A stretch of DNA of 64,000 nt from positions 30,142 through 94,141 of the forward strand of contig CAOKWI010000007.1 of the NCBI GenBank assembly GCA_948473115.1, read 5' to 3'. Shown here piece after piece: positions 18,419-26,434 of the stretch. The notes below the pieces were generated by a model. That model made no database searches. It was not told the DNA's origin and saw only the letters and a program-made list of their open reading frames with translations. Position 1 is the stretch's first letter. Every line of letters begins with the position of its first letter. Origin of the DNA: an uncultured Lachnospiraceae bacterium (GTDB lineage Bacteria; Bacillota; Clostridia; Lachnospirales; Lachnospiraceae). A program made the translations under genes and the position numbers.

Positions 18419-19828
18419 ATGAAAAATGTAGCATTGCATAATCTTGGATGCAAGGTCAATTCTTATGAAATGGACGTAATGCAACAAATATTACAGGAAA
18501 AAGGCTATCATATTGTGCCTTTTGATCAGAGGGCAGATATTTATATTGTCAATACCTGCACTGTGACCAACATTGCGGACAGAAAGAGCAGGCAGATGCT
18601 TCACCGGGCGAAACAGCTCAACCCCGAAGCTATTGTGGTGGCGGTGGGCTGCTATGTTCAGACGGGGCAGGAGACCATAGAAAAGGATGACTGTGTCGAC
18701 CTGGCTGTCGGCAATAACCGGAAGAGGAATATCGCCGAGATCCTGGCGGAATATCTGGCAGCCCGGGAGGAAGCAGGCCGGGAGGAGGCAGGCCGGGAGG
18801 AAGCAGCCCGGGAGGAAGTCCGCCGCGTACAGATATCCGTGCCGCAGGACAAGACCCTTCATGGAACCACGATACTGGATATCAACCACACAGAGGAATA
18901 CGAAGAGATGTCGCTGAAACAGACCGCGGAGCATACCAGGGCCTACATCAAGGTTCAGGACGGCTGTAACCAGTTCTGCTCCTACTGCGCCATCCCTTAC
19001 GCCAGAGGCAGGGTGAGGAGCAGGAACCCGGAGGCTGTGATGAATGAGATTCGGGGGCTTGTGGCGGCAGGATATAAGGAGGTAGTGCTGACAGGCATCC
19101 ATATCAGTTCGTACGGGATCGACTTCGAGGGGAAAAAAGCATATTCGGGAGAGAGCAGTCTGATTGACCTGATCGAGAAAATCCATGACATAGAGGGTCT
19201 GGAGCGGATACGCCTGGGCTCCCTGGAGCCCAGGCTTGTGACGGAGGAGGCGGCAAGGAGACTGGGCGGACTGCCGAAGCTCTGTCCTCACTTCCACCTG
19301 TCCCTCCAGAGCGGCAGCGATCACGTGCTGGAACGAATGAATAGACATTACACTGCGGGGGAATACTATAACGGAGTGGAACATCTGAGACGATATTTTC
19401 CCTGTCCTGCCATCACCACGGATATCATTGTGGGGTTCCCGGGGGAAACGGAGGAGGAGTTCAGGGAAACGGAAGCTTTCCTGGAAAAAGTTTGCTTTTA
19501 CGAAATGCACATCTTTAAATATTCCAGGCGGGAAGGTACTGCGGCAGCATCCATGCCTGCGCAGGTGCCGGAACAGATAAAGACATGGCGCAGCAATGTA
19601 CTGCTGGCGCTGGCAAAGCGGCAGTCCACGGAATTCCGCAGACATTACATAGGCAGCGGGGCAGAAGTACTTTTGGAAGAGGAAAAGGAAATAGAAGGGA
19701 CGGCCTACCTGATCGGGCATACCAGGGATTATGTGAAAGCAGCGGTGGCAAAAACACCAGAACTGCATGTAAACGATACTGTGAGGATACATTTTCACAG
19801 GTTCTTGACAGAAGAAATTCTTGTATAA
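18419..19828 (+). CDS. mtaB: tRNA t6A37 methylthiotransferase MtaB
   Basis: This radical-SAM enzyme converts t6A37 to ms2t6A37 in tRNA. The 469-residue protein has the N-terminal UPF0004 domain (LHNLGCKVNSYEMD, NTCTVTNIADRKSR, VGCYVQ), the radical SAM cluster motif CNQFCSYCAIPYARG (Cys near 182, 186, 189) and a C-terminal TRAM-like segment. Between residues 113 and 133 it carries an unusual repeat of REEAG/REEAA encoded by four 15-bp units, placed in the linker between domains. In Bacillus-like genomes mtaB follows rsmE. Here the desulfurase, thiI and the HPr-like gene lie between. Confidence 0.94.
   Translation: MKNVALHNLGCKVNSYEMDVMQQILQEKGYHIVPFDQRADIYIVNTCTVTNIADRKSRQMLHRAKQLNPEAIVVAVGCYVQTGQETIEKDDCVDLAVGNNRKRNIAEILAEYLAAREEAGREEAGREEAAREEVRRVQISVPQDKTLHGTTILDINHTEEYEEMSLKQTAEHTRAYIKVQDGCNQFCSYCAIPYARGRVRSRNPEAVMNEIRGLVAAGYKEVVLTGIHISSYGIDFEGKKAYSGESSLIDLIEKIHDIEGLERIRLGSLEPRLVTEEAARRLGGLPKLCPHFHLSLQSGSDHVLERMNRHYTAGEYYNGVEHLRRYFPCPAITTDIIVGFPGETEEEFRETEAFLEKVCFYEMHIFKYSRREGTAAASMPAQVPEQIKTWRSNVLLALAKRQSTEFRRHYIGSGAEVLLEEEKEIEGTAYLIGHTRDYVKAAVAKTPELHVNDTVRIHFHRFLTEEILV
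18758..18817 (+). repeat. Four 15-bp tandem repeats inside mtaB
   Basis: Four copies of GCAGSCCGGGAGGAR (18758-18772, 18773-18787, 18788-18802, 18803-18817) keep the frame and code for the repeated AREEA/GREEA linker. Copy number could vary by slippage without a frameshift. Confidence 0.85.
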
Positions 19829-19900
19829 CTTGAATTTTGAATACAAATGAGGTAAGATAGGAGGAAGTAGAGTAATTTGCAACGGGAGAATAAGGGAAAT

Positions 19901-20164
19901 ATGCAGGATTTAGGAAACACACAGTACTTCAGGGTGGAGACGGAACCGGAGACAGGGGTGAGGGTGGTACTGTCCACCGTGTACGAGGCTTTGACAGAAA
20001 AGGGATACAATCCGGTGAACCAGATCGTAGGATACATCATGAGCGGTGACCCCACCTATATTACCAGCCACAAAAATGCCCGCAGCCTGATCATGAAAGT
20101 GGAGCGCGACGAACTGGTGGAGGAGCTGCTGACAGAGTACATCCACGCGAAAGACTGGAAGTGA
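19901..20164 (+). CDS. ireB: IreB family regulatory phosphoprotein (UPF0297)
   Basis: IreB is a small dimeric protein phosphorylated by the IreK (PASTA) Ser/Thr kinase in Enterococcus, where it lowers cephalosporin resistance. The 87-residue protein matches the family over its length ([20 protein letters not shown], then [16 protein letters not shown]). ATG 19901 follows taaggga. A TTG at 19877 is in frame but less suitable. It heads the conserved ireB-ruvX-DUF1292 set. Its last 35 bases, including the stop, are repeated immediately downstream (20170-20204). Confidence 0.93.
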   Translation: MQDLGNTQYFRVETEPETGVRVVLSTVYEALTEKGYNPVNQIVGYIMSGDPTYITSHKNARSLIMKVERDELVEELLTEYIHAKDWK

Positions 20165-20204
20165 CTGTGGACAGAGTACATTCACGCGAAAGACTGGGAG
20201 TGAC
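20131..20204 (+). repeat. Tandem duplication of the ireB 3' end with stop codon
   Basis: The 35 bases at 20131-20165 recur at 20170-20204 with two substitutions, four bases apart. The copy contains the last codons and the TGA stop of ireB but has no start, so it is not translated. It lies directly before the ruvX SD. Confidence 0.9.
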
Positions 20205-20221
20205 CGGAGGAGAATTATTTT

Positions 20222-20653
20222 ATGCGCATTATGGGTCTGGATTTCGGTTCTAAGACGGTGGGCGTCGCCATCAGTGACAGTCTGCTTGTGACGGCGCAGG
20301 GAATTGAGATTATCCGCCGCAAGGAGGAGAACAAGCTTCGCCGGACGCTGGCGAGGATCGAGGAACTGATCGTGGAATATGATGTCAGTGAGATCGTCCT
20401 GGGTCTGCCGAAACATATGAATGGCAGTGAGGGTGTCCGGGTGGAACTGACCAATGAGTTTAAAGAGAAGCTGGAACGCAGGACAGGCCTGCCGGTGACG
20501 CTCTGGGACGAAAGACTGACTACCGTGGCGGCGGACAAATCCATGATGGAGACGGGTGTGCGCAGGGAAAACCGGAAAAATTATGTGGATATGATCGCGG
20601 CGGTCTTTATCTTGCAGGGCTATCTTGACCGCAGGCAGCGTGAACCAGTGTGA
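20222..20653 (+). CDS. ruvX: RuvX/YqgF-type RNase H-fold nuclease
   Basis: The 143-residue protein has the YqgF RNase H fold: [16 protein letters not shown] at the N-terminus with catalytic Asp, [10 protein letters not shown] near 60, LWDERLTT near 97 and the final Asp in KNYVDMIAA. In Bacteria it is annotated as putative pre-16S rRNA 5'-end nuclease or Holliday-junction resolvase. SD ggaggag precedes ATG 20222. It lies between ireB and DUF1292, the same order as yrzL-yrrK-yrzB in Bacillus subtilis. Confidence 0.95.
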   Translation: MRIMGLDFGSKTVGVAISDSLLVTAQGIEIIRRKEENKLRRTLARIEELIVEYDVSEIVLGLPKHMNGSEGVRVELTNEFKEKLERRTGLPVTLWDERLTTVAADKSMMETGVRRENRKNYVDMIAAVFILQGYLDRRQREPV

Positions 20654-20666
20654 AAGGCACGGAAAT

Positions 20667-20936
20667 ATGGCGAAATTAGAGAAGATTACTTTTAATCCGG
20701 AAGGGCAGGATCCGGTTGAGTTTTTTGTACTGGAGCAGACCAGGATTAACGGTTTTAATTATATCCTGGTGACTGATTTTGAAGAGGGTGACGGTGAAGC
20801 CCTGATTTTAAAGGACATTTCCAAAGACGGTGAGGAGGAGAGCGTTTTCACCATTGTTTCCGATGATGATGAACTTGCGGCCCTGGCGGGCGTGTTTGAA
20901 AATATGCTGGAGGATGTGGAGTTTGTCCAGGATTGA
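20667..20936 (+). CDS. DUF1292 family protein (YrzB-like)
   Basis: This 89-residue acidic protein matches DUF1292 (KITFNPEGQDPVEFFVLEQT, YILVTDF, FTIVSDDDELAAL). Function is unknown, but the gene is nearly always beside ruvX and ireB in Firmicutes. ATG 20667 follows gaaaggcacgg. A further upstream in-frame start overlaps ruvX and has no SD. Its stop overlaps the TTG that opens the truncated fur frame. Confidence 0.93.
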   Translation: MAKLEKITFNPEGQDPVEFFVLEQTRINGFNYILVTDFEEGDGEALILKDISKDGEEESVFTIVSDDDELAALAGVFENMLEDVEFVQD

Positions 20937-21316
20937 CAAAGCTTGTAAAAGTAGATTGCCCCGATATCGGGCCGGCTACTGTTTATAGAACAATACAGCT
21001 GCTGAATGAGTTACGTCTGATTGACCGGATCAATTTTGATGACGGTTTTGTGCGCTATGAGATGGGGACGGTTTCTGGGTGTGAACAAAAAACCCGCCAT
21101 CATCATCTGATCTGTATGAAATGCGGTAAAGTGACTTCTGCCCGGGATGATCTGTTGGAGGAACCGGGGAGAAACTCACTGCAACCACCGGATTTTCAAT
21201 TCCCGCGGGCAATGAGGGAAATAGCCGCGAGGTATGCGATTGTGAATCATGAGGTGAAACTCTACAGCGTCTGTAAAGAATGTGGAGGAAATTTAATTGA
21301 AGAAAAAAGAGAATAA
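20933..21316 (+). pseudogene. Fur-family regulator, N-terminally truncated and with an internal insertion
   Basis: From VDCPDIGPATVYRTIQLLNE the frame is clearly Fur/PerR-like, with the recognition helix, the HHHLICMKCGKV metal/zinc site and the C-terminal CKEC pair. The first 40-45 residues of the winged-helix domain, present in all normal Fur proteins, are missing. The frame opens only at a TTG overlapping the DUF1292 stop and has no SD of its own. In addition about 20 residues (PGRNSLQPPDFQFPRAMREI) sit in the dimerisation domain, and their DNA (TTCCCGCGGGCAATGAG) matches the dispersed repeat seen at 41388 and 53979. I judge it a decaying gene, though a short translated product cannot be excluded. 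Confidence 0.75.
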
Positions 21317-22970
21317 CGGCAGCTCCAAGCTGAAGGTAATCCCTTTGGGCGGTCTGGAGCAAATTGGTTTGAACATTACTGCCTTCGAGTATGAGGACAG
21401 TATTGTTGTGGTAGATTGTGGACTTTCCTTTCCGGCAGACGATATGCTGGGGATCGATCTGGTGATTCCGGATGTGACATACCTGAAAGACCACATTGAG
21501 AAGGTGAAGGGCTTTGTGATCACCCACGGACATGAGGATCATATCGGCGCACTGCCCTATGTGCTCCGTGAGATTAATGTGCCTGTTTACGCGACCCGTC
21601 TCACCATGGGCATTATTGAGAACAAGCTGAAAGAGCATAACCTGGTAAAGGGCACCAAGCGGAAGGTGGTCAAGTTCGGACAGTCCATCAACCTGGGACA
21701 GTTCCGGATTGAATTTATCAAGACCAACCACAGTATCGTGGACGCGGCGGCCCTGGCGATCTATTCCCCCGCGGGCGTGGTAGTGCACACGGGCGATTTC
21801 AAGGTGGATTATACCCCTGTGTTCGGTGACGCTATCGATCTGCAGCGGTTCGCGGAGCTGGGCAAGAAGGGCGTGCTGGCATTGATGTGCGATTCCACCA
21901 ATGCAGAGCGGCCCGGATTTACCCCCTCGGAGAGGACAGTGGGCAAGACCTTTGACACCCTGTTCGAGGAGCATAAAAATACAAGGATTTTTGTGGCCAC
22001 ATTTGCATCCAATGTGGATCGTGTGCAGCAGATCATCAACACGGCATACAAATTCGGCAGGAAGGTCTGTGTGGAAGGCAGAAGCATGGTCAATATCATA
22101 GAGACGGCCAGGAACCTGGAATGTATCAGTATTCCTGACAATACCCTGATAGAGATCGAGCAGATGAAGAATTATCCCGATGAGCAGCAGGTGGTCATTA
22201 CCACCGGGAGCCAGGGGGAAAGCATGGCTGCGCTGAGCCGTATGGCCAACGGCATGCACCGCAAGATCACTGTGGGTGCCGGAGATACGGTGATCTTTTC
22301 GTCGAATCCGATCCCCGGCAATGAGAAATCCGTGACCAAGGTCATCAACGAACTGCTGCGCAAGGGAGCGGATGTGATATTTCAGGATGCCCATGTATCG
22401 GGGCATGCCTGCCAGGAGGAGATCAAGCTGATCTATACCCTGATCCGTCCCAAATATGCAATCCCTGTCCATGGTGAGTATAAGCATCTGAAAGCCCAGG
22501 CAAAGATCGCCCAGAGCCTCGGCATGGATAAGGAGAATGTGTTTATCCTGTCCTCCGGCGACGTGCTGGAGCTGGATGCCAATGATGCGGAAGTCACGGG
22601 AAAGGTTCCCGTGGGTGCTATCCTGGTAGACGGACTGGGCGTGGGCGATGTTGGAAATGTGGTGCTGCGGGACCGCCAGCATCTGGCGGAGGACGGGATC
22701 ATGATAGTGGTCATGAGCCTGGAGCGCGCCAGCGGCCAGCTTGTGGCAGGACCGGACATTGTCTCCAGAGGGTTTGTCTATGTGAAAGAGTCGGACGAGC
22801 TCATCGAGGAGGCCAGGCAGACCGTGGATGAGGCGCTGCAGAAATGCCTTGACAGAGGCATCAGCGACTGGGGAAAATTGAAGAGCGCCACCAAAGATTC
22901 TCTCAGCGATTATGTGTGGAAGAAGACAAAGAGACGGCCTATGATATTGCCGATCATTATGGAGGTGTAG
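21297..22970 (+). CDS. rnj: Ribonuclease J
   Basis: RNase J is a metallo-beta-lactamase/beta-CASP ribonuclease with 5'-3' exonuclease and endonuclease activity, central to mRNA turnover and rRNA maturation in Firmicutes. The 557-residue protein shows VIPLGGLEQIGLN, the zinc motif THGHEDHIGALPY (about residues 76-88), VVHTGDFKVD and the C-terminal domain. The start is TTG 21297, 7 bases after GGAGGA (21284-21289), inside the end of the fur remnant. Paralogues J1 and J2 cannot be told apart here. Confidence 0.96.
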   Translation: MKKKENNGSSKLKVIPLGGLEQIGLNITAFEYEDSIVVVDCGLSFPADDMLGIDLVIPDVTYLKDHIEKVKGFVITHGHEDHIGALPYVLREINVPVYATRLTMGIIENKLKEHNLVKGTKRKVVKFGQSINLGQFRIEFIKTNHSIVDAAALAIYSPAGVVVHTGDFKVDYTPVFGDAIDLQRFAELGKKGVLALMCDSTNAERPGFTPSERTVGKTFDTLFEEHKNTRIFVATFASNVDRVQQIINTAYKFGRKVCVEGRSMVNIIETARNLECISIPDNTLIEIEQMKNYPDEQQVVITTGSQGESMAALSRMANGMHRKITVGAGDTVIFSSNPIPGNEKSVTKVINELLRKGADVIFQDAHVSGHACQEEIKLIYTLIRPKYAIPVHGEYKHLKAQAKIAQSLGMDKENVFILSSGDVLELDANDAEVTGKVPVGAILVDGLGVGDVGNVVLRDRQHLAEDGIMIVVMSLERASGQLVAGPDIVSRGFVYVKESDELIEEARQTVDEALQKCLDRGISDWGKLKSATKDSLSDYVWKKTKRRPMILPIIMEV

Positions 22971-22978
22971 CTGCTGGT

Positions 22979-23299
22979 ATGAATGAATTGGACAGCGCCG
23001 TGAGCGCTTACATCACCGCTATCAAAAGTACGGAGACCTATCGGAATTATGCTGCAGAGAGGGATAAAGTCAGGCAGTATCCGGAATTGAAAGCCCAGAT
23101 CGATGATTTCAGGAAGCGCAATTATGAATTACAGTCCAACAGGGATACTGATTTCCACAAGATTGACCAGTTTGAAAGAGATTATGAGGATTTTCGGGAA
23201 AATCCGCTGGTGGATGATTTCCTTGATGCGGAACTTGCCTTTTGCAGGATGATACAGAGGGCAAACATGCAGGTTACGGCGGCAATTGATTTTGACTGA
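22979..23299 (+). CDS. YlbF/YmcA family regulator
   Basis: The 106-residue helical protein matches the YlbF family (AAERDKVRQYPELKAQIDDF, then RKRNYELQ, and NPLVDDFLDAELAFCRMIQ). In Bacillus subtilis YlbF, YmcA and YaaT form the Y-complex that acts with RNase Y in mRNA maturation, which fits its position directly after rnj. ATG 22979 follows GGAGGT at 22961-22966. The SD and first codons lie within the end of rnj, suggesting translational coupling. Confidence 0.88.
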   Translation: MNELDSAVSAYITAIKSTETYRNYAAERDKVRQYPELKAQIDDFRKRNYELQSNRDTDFHKIDQFERDYEDFRENPLVDDFLDAELAFCRMIQRANMQVTAAIDFD

Positions 23300-23367
23300 T
23301 TATTTTAGGGATTGCCGTGGAAATTCCACCTGTGGGGTTGGACGCTCCAGGGAGCATGGAGGTTGCT

Positions 23368-23835
23368 ATGAAAACAAGTACTTTGAGTGTGATCGGCGCT
23401 GTGTTTGGCGCTATATTCAGGGTCGGCGTGGTTGTCTTTGCGGTTTATGCCATTTACAACGGGTCAATGCTGGCTTATGATTATGGCTACCGTATCTTTA
23501 CGGAGCCTGCCGTTTCGGCGGGAGAGGGCAGAAGCATCACAGTGTCCGTCACGGAAGAAATGTCCCCCGTCGATATCGGGGAACTGTTCGAGAAGAAGGG
23601 TCTGGTGAGGGACGGAAGGCTGTTTGTGCTACAGTACTATCTGTCAGAGTTTCAGAAGGATGTGGGACCGGGTACCTTTGAACTGAGCACATCCATGACT
23701 GTGGAGGAAATGATGAAAGCCATGGCGGATGCCACGGAAAAGCCGGAGGAACCGAAGGAAGATTCATCGAAGGAAGGTTCGTCTGCAGGAAGCTCGTCGA
23801 GGGAAGGCTCGTCGGCGGGGAACAGGACGGACTGA
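23368..23835 (+). CDS. Short MltG/YceG-like membrane protein
   Basis: The 155-residue protein has one N-terminal membrane segment (about residues 8-35), a domain resembling the LysM-like N-terminal part of endolytic transglycosylase MltG (SPVDIGELFEKKGLVRDGRL, then FELSTSMTVEEMMKAM), and a Ser/Glu-rich low-complexity tail. The catalytic YceG domain is absent. It occupies the position of yrrL (mltG) in the Bacillus cluster, so it is probably a reduced lineage form. ATG 23368 follows ggaggtt. Catalytic activity is unlikely, and a peptidoglycan-binding or partner role is inference. Confidence 0.8.
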   Translation: MKTSTLSVIGAVFGAIFRVGVVVFAVYAIYNGSMLAYDYGYRIFTEPAVSAGEGRSITVSVTEEMSPVDIGELFEKKGLVRDGRLFVLQYYLSEFQKDVGPGTFELSTSMTVEEMMKAMADATEKPEEPKEDSSKEGSSAGSSSREGSSAGNRTD

Positions 23836-23953
23836 CAGCTTCCGGTATCCGGGAGAGGCTGTGGGCAGTTCGGCATCAGGTGGCAGTGCTGCGGATTTGA
23901 CTGCTCCAGTATCCGGGGAGAGGCTGAATGCGCCAGCGCCTTCGCAGGCAACG

Positions 23954-24119
23954 CTAGAGCGTGTTTGAAAATTCATTCCCGCCATCTGCACGCCCCACTT
24001 TGCGGCATCTTTGCCCCTCATTCGGTCAACGTAGCCCACTACGCCTCCCTCATTCGGGTCAAATCTGCCACAAATTGTGACGCACAGCTGACGGAAAGCA
24101 TTTTTCAAACACGCTCTAG
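23954..24119. mobile_element. 166-bp MITE-like palindromic element with perfect 18-bp inverted ends
   Basis: CTAGAGCGTGTTTGAAAA (23954-23971) and its exact reverse complement (24102-24119) bound a segment whose interior is itself an imperfect palindrome (CCTCATTCGG near both sides of the centre, GTAG/CTAC at the middle). If CTAG or the inner TA is the duplicated target, the ends start GAGCGTGTTTG, as in IS630-type MITEs. It has no coding capacity and sits between the MltG-like gene and trmR. Confidence 0.75.
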
Positions 24120-24139
24120 GTCAGACATGGAGAATGCAG

Positions 24140-24784
24140 ATGATCATTGACGAGAGAATGGCTGCCTTTATCGATTCCTTCGATAAAGGCAATATTCCTT
24201 TTTTGGATGAAATAGAGAGAAGCGCCAGGGAAGCACAGGTTCCCGTGATACGGAGATCCATGCAGGGTCTGTTGAAATTTCTGCTGGAATTAGCAAAGCC
24301 GAGGAGCATTCTGGAGGTAGGGACTGCCGTCGGCTTTTCTGCGCTGCTGATGAGTGAGTATGCGCCGGAAGACTGCCGTATTACCACCATCGAAAAATAT
24401 GAAAAGAGAATTCCCGTGGCGAGGGAGAACTTTCGGCGGGCAGGTCAGGAAGAGCGGATCACGCTTCTGGAGGGCGATGCCACAGAGATCCTGAGGGCGT
24501 TGGAGGGCTCCTTTGACTTCATTTTCATGGATGCGGCAAAGGGGCAGTATATTCATTTCCTGCCGGATATCCTGAGACTGCTGGCTCCGGGAGGGCTGCT
24601 GGTGTCCGACAATGTGCTGCAGGACGGGGATATCATGGAATCCCGGTTCGCGGTGACCAGGCGCAACCGCACCATCCATGCCCGCATGCGGGAATATCTT
24701 TATGAATTAAAACATCAACCACAGCTGGAAACGGTGATCCTGCCGGTGGGAGATGGGGTGACATTGAGCGTAAAGAAACGCTGA
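24140..24784 (+). CDS. trmR: O-methyltransferase, TrmR/YrrM type (tRNA 5-hydroxyuridine)
   Basis: This class I SAM methyltransferase has 214 residues, with ILEVGTAVGFSALLMSEY near 55, IEKYEKRIPVARENFRRAG near 85 and FDFIFMDAAKGQY near 125. The family is COMT-like. Its position directly before a U32 family protein is that of Bacillus yrrM, whose product TrmR methylates 5-hydroxyuridine at tRNA wobble position 34. ATG 24140 is preferred over 24134 because GGAGA (24129-24133) is 6 bases before it. The stop lies in a hairpin related to the one after prmA. Confidence 0.85.
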   Translation: MIIDERMAAFIDSFDKGNIPFLDEIERSAREAQVPVIRRSMQGLLKFLLELAKPRSILEVGTAVGFSALLMSEYAPEDCRITTIEKYEKRIPVARENFRRAGQEERITLLEGDATEILRALEGSFDFIFMDAAKGQYIHFLPDILRLLAPGGLLVSDNVLQDGDIMESRFAVTRRNRTIHARMREYLYELKHQPQLETVILPVGDGVTLSVKKR

Positions 24785-24800
24785 TGAAATCAGCATTTTC
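24775..24800 (+). repeat. Hairpin overlapping the trmR stop codon
   Basis: GAAACGCTGAT (24775-24785), loop GAA, ATCAGCATTTTC (24789-24800). The left arm is the same ...AAACGCTGAT that contains the prmA stop at 14431-14433, so the two unrelated genes end with the same Lys-Arg-stop codons inside the same palindrome. Confidence 0.6.
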
Positions 24801-24882
24801 TCAGAGCCTCCGGCGGATGCGCACGGATTGGCAGGGGCAGATGCTGAGTCGCGGCAGGGCCGCGACATGGAGGTAATGTGAA

Positions 24883-26133
24883 ATGATGGGTTACAGCATC
24901 AGGAAAAAACCGGAGCTTCTGATACCGGCCAGCAGCCTGGAGGTGCTGAAGGCTGCTGTGATATTCGGCGCGGACGCGGTCTATATCGGCGGGGAGGCTT
25001 TCGGCCTGCGGGCGAAGGCGAAGAACTTTTCCCGGGAGGAGATGGCGGAGGGGATTGCATTTGCCCACGCCCATGGGGTAAAAGTGTATGTGACGGCCAA
25101 CATTCTGGCCCACAATGAGGATCTGGCGGGAGCCAGGGAATATTTCGGGGAACTGCGGGATATGGAGCCGGAACACTGTGACGCCCTGATCATCTCTGAT
25201 CCCGGTATGTTCACCATCGCCAGGGAGATATGGCCCCAGGCGGAGATCCACATATCCACCCAGGCCAACAACACCAATTATGAGACCTATTTATTCTGGT
25301 GGAAGCTGGGCGCAAAGCGGGTGGTCGGCGCAAGGGAACTGTCCTTAGAGGAACTGCGCGTGATCAGGGAACATATTCCGGCGGAGATGGAGATAGAGAG
25401 CTTTGTCCATGGCGCCATGTGCATTTCCTACTCGGGCAGATGTCTCCTGAGCAATTATTTTACCGGCCGGGATGCCAACCAGGGCGCCTGCACCCATCCC
25501 TGCCGCTGGAAGTACGCAGTGGTGGAGGAAACCCGCCCCGGGGAGTATCTGCCGGTGTATGAGAATGAACGGGGTACTTTTCTTTTTAATTCCAAGGATC
25601 TCTGTATGATCGAACATCTTCCGGAACTGATGGATGCGGGAATTGACAGCCTGAAGATCGAGGGTCGCATGAAGACCGCGCTCTATGTGGCCACAGTGGC
25701 CAGGACATACCGCAGGGCAATAGACGACTGCCTGGTCTCGGAGGAAACGTACCGGGGCAATATGGAATGGTATCGGGAAGAGATCGGAAAGTGTACCCAC
25801 AGGCAGTATACCACAGGCTTCTATTTCGGGAAAACGGATGAAAACACCCAGATATACGACAGCAGTACTTACGTCAATGAGTATAAGTACCTGGGCATTG
25901 TGGACGCAAAAAAAGGCGGCCTGGCGGGAATCGAACAGAAGAACAAATTTTCCGTGGGCGATCCCATTGAGATCATGAAGCCGGACGGTGCGAATGTGGC
26001 GGCGACTGTGGAGGAAATGTACGATGACCAGGGGAATGCGGTGGACAGCTGCCCCCACTCCAGACAGAGGATCTGGCTGAAGCTTTCGGAGGATCCGGAG
26101 GTCTATGACCTGCTTCGGGTAAAGGAATCATAA
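24883..26133 (+). CDS. trhP: Peptidase U32-family tRNA hydroxylation protein TrhP
   Basis: The 416-residue protein has the U32 hallmarks: ELLIPASSLEVLKAA, GADAVYIGG, the Cys-rich segment FVHGAMCISYSGRCLLSNYF, then GACTHPCRWKY and DSLKIEGRMKTALYVA. U32 proteins next to TrmR (Bacillus YrrN/YrrO) carry out prephenate-dependent 5-hydroxylation of wobble uridine, so this gene and trmR probably act in sequence on the same tRNAs. Only one U32 gene is present, whereas Bacillus has two. SD ggaggt precedes ATG 24883. Confidence 0.88.
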   Translation: MMGYSIRKKPELLIPASSLEVLKAAVIFGADAVYIGGEAFGLRAKAKNFSREEMAEGIAFAHAHGVKVYVTANILAHNEDLAGAREYFGELRDMEPEHCDALIISDPGMFTIAREIWPQAEIHISTQANNTNYETYLFWWKLGAKRVVGARELSLEELRVIREHIPAEMEIESFVHGAMCISYSGRCLLSNYFTGRDANQGACTHPCRWKYAVVEETRPGEYLPVYENERGTFLFNSKDLCMIEHLPELMDAGIDSLKIEGRMKTALYVATVARTYRRAIDDCLVSEETYRGNMEWYREEIGKCTHRQYTTGFYFGKTDENTQIYDSSTYVNEYKYLGIVDAKKGGLAGIEQKNKFSVGDPIEIMKPDGANVAATVEEMYDDQGNAVDSCPHSRQRIWLKLSEDPEVYDLLRVKES

Positions 26134-26434
26134 TACATGGAATCATGGTTTGGGCAAACAATGCTTTTGATGTAACAGTTCAGCCTTCGGCAAAACTGTT
26201 ACGGAAATTTTATAAAAATATAATTTAGGTATTGCAATTTAAGAAAAAGTAGGGTATCGTATAGAAAACGAGGCGTCGGGCATTTTGTTTTGGCGCTTCT
26301 GCATATCGGTATGGTCAGAACGAAGATGTTCCAGGTAACTGAGTTTACTTTGGGACTCTTTTTTTACAGAGAGTGCGCAGGAACGTCCGCACGCCGGTGT
26401 GCCATATAGTGCAACAGGAAAGGGAGAATGAAAA
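26134..26434 (+). promoter_or_regulatory. glnN upstream region: candidate promoter, repeat end and leader terminator
   Basis: This 301-base region has no gene. At 26172-26201 GTAACAGTTCAGCC faces AACTGTTAC, a miniature of the dispersed GTAACAGTTCAG repeat, without target duplication. TATAAT at 26219-26224 is a likely -10 with a weak -35 (CTGTTA, 26196-26201) formed by the repeat end. The hairpin GTTCCAGGTAA/TTACTTTGGGAC (26328-26356) followed by a run of T to 26365 is a good intrinsic terminator about 70 bases before glnN. This suggests attenuation control, but I cannot identify the ligand or antiterminator. Confidence 0.55.

Noticed and set aside
21030..22682. 550-codon frame antisense to rnj
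   Set aside because: Complement shadow of RNase J, without motifs or SD.
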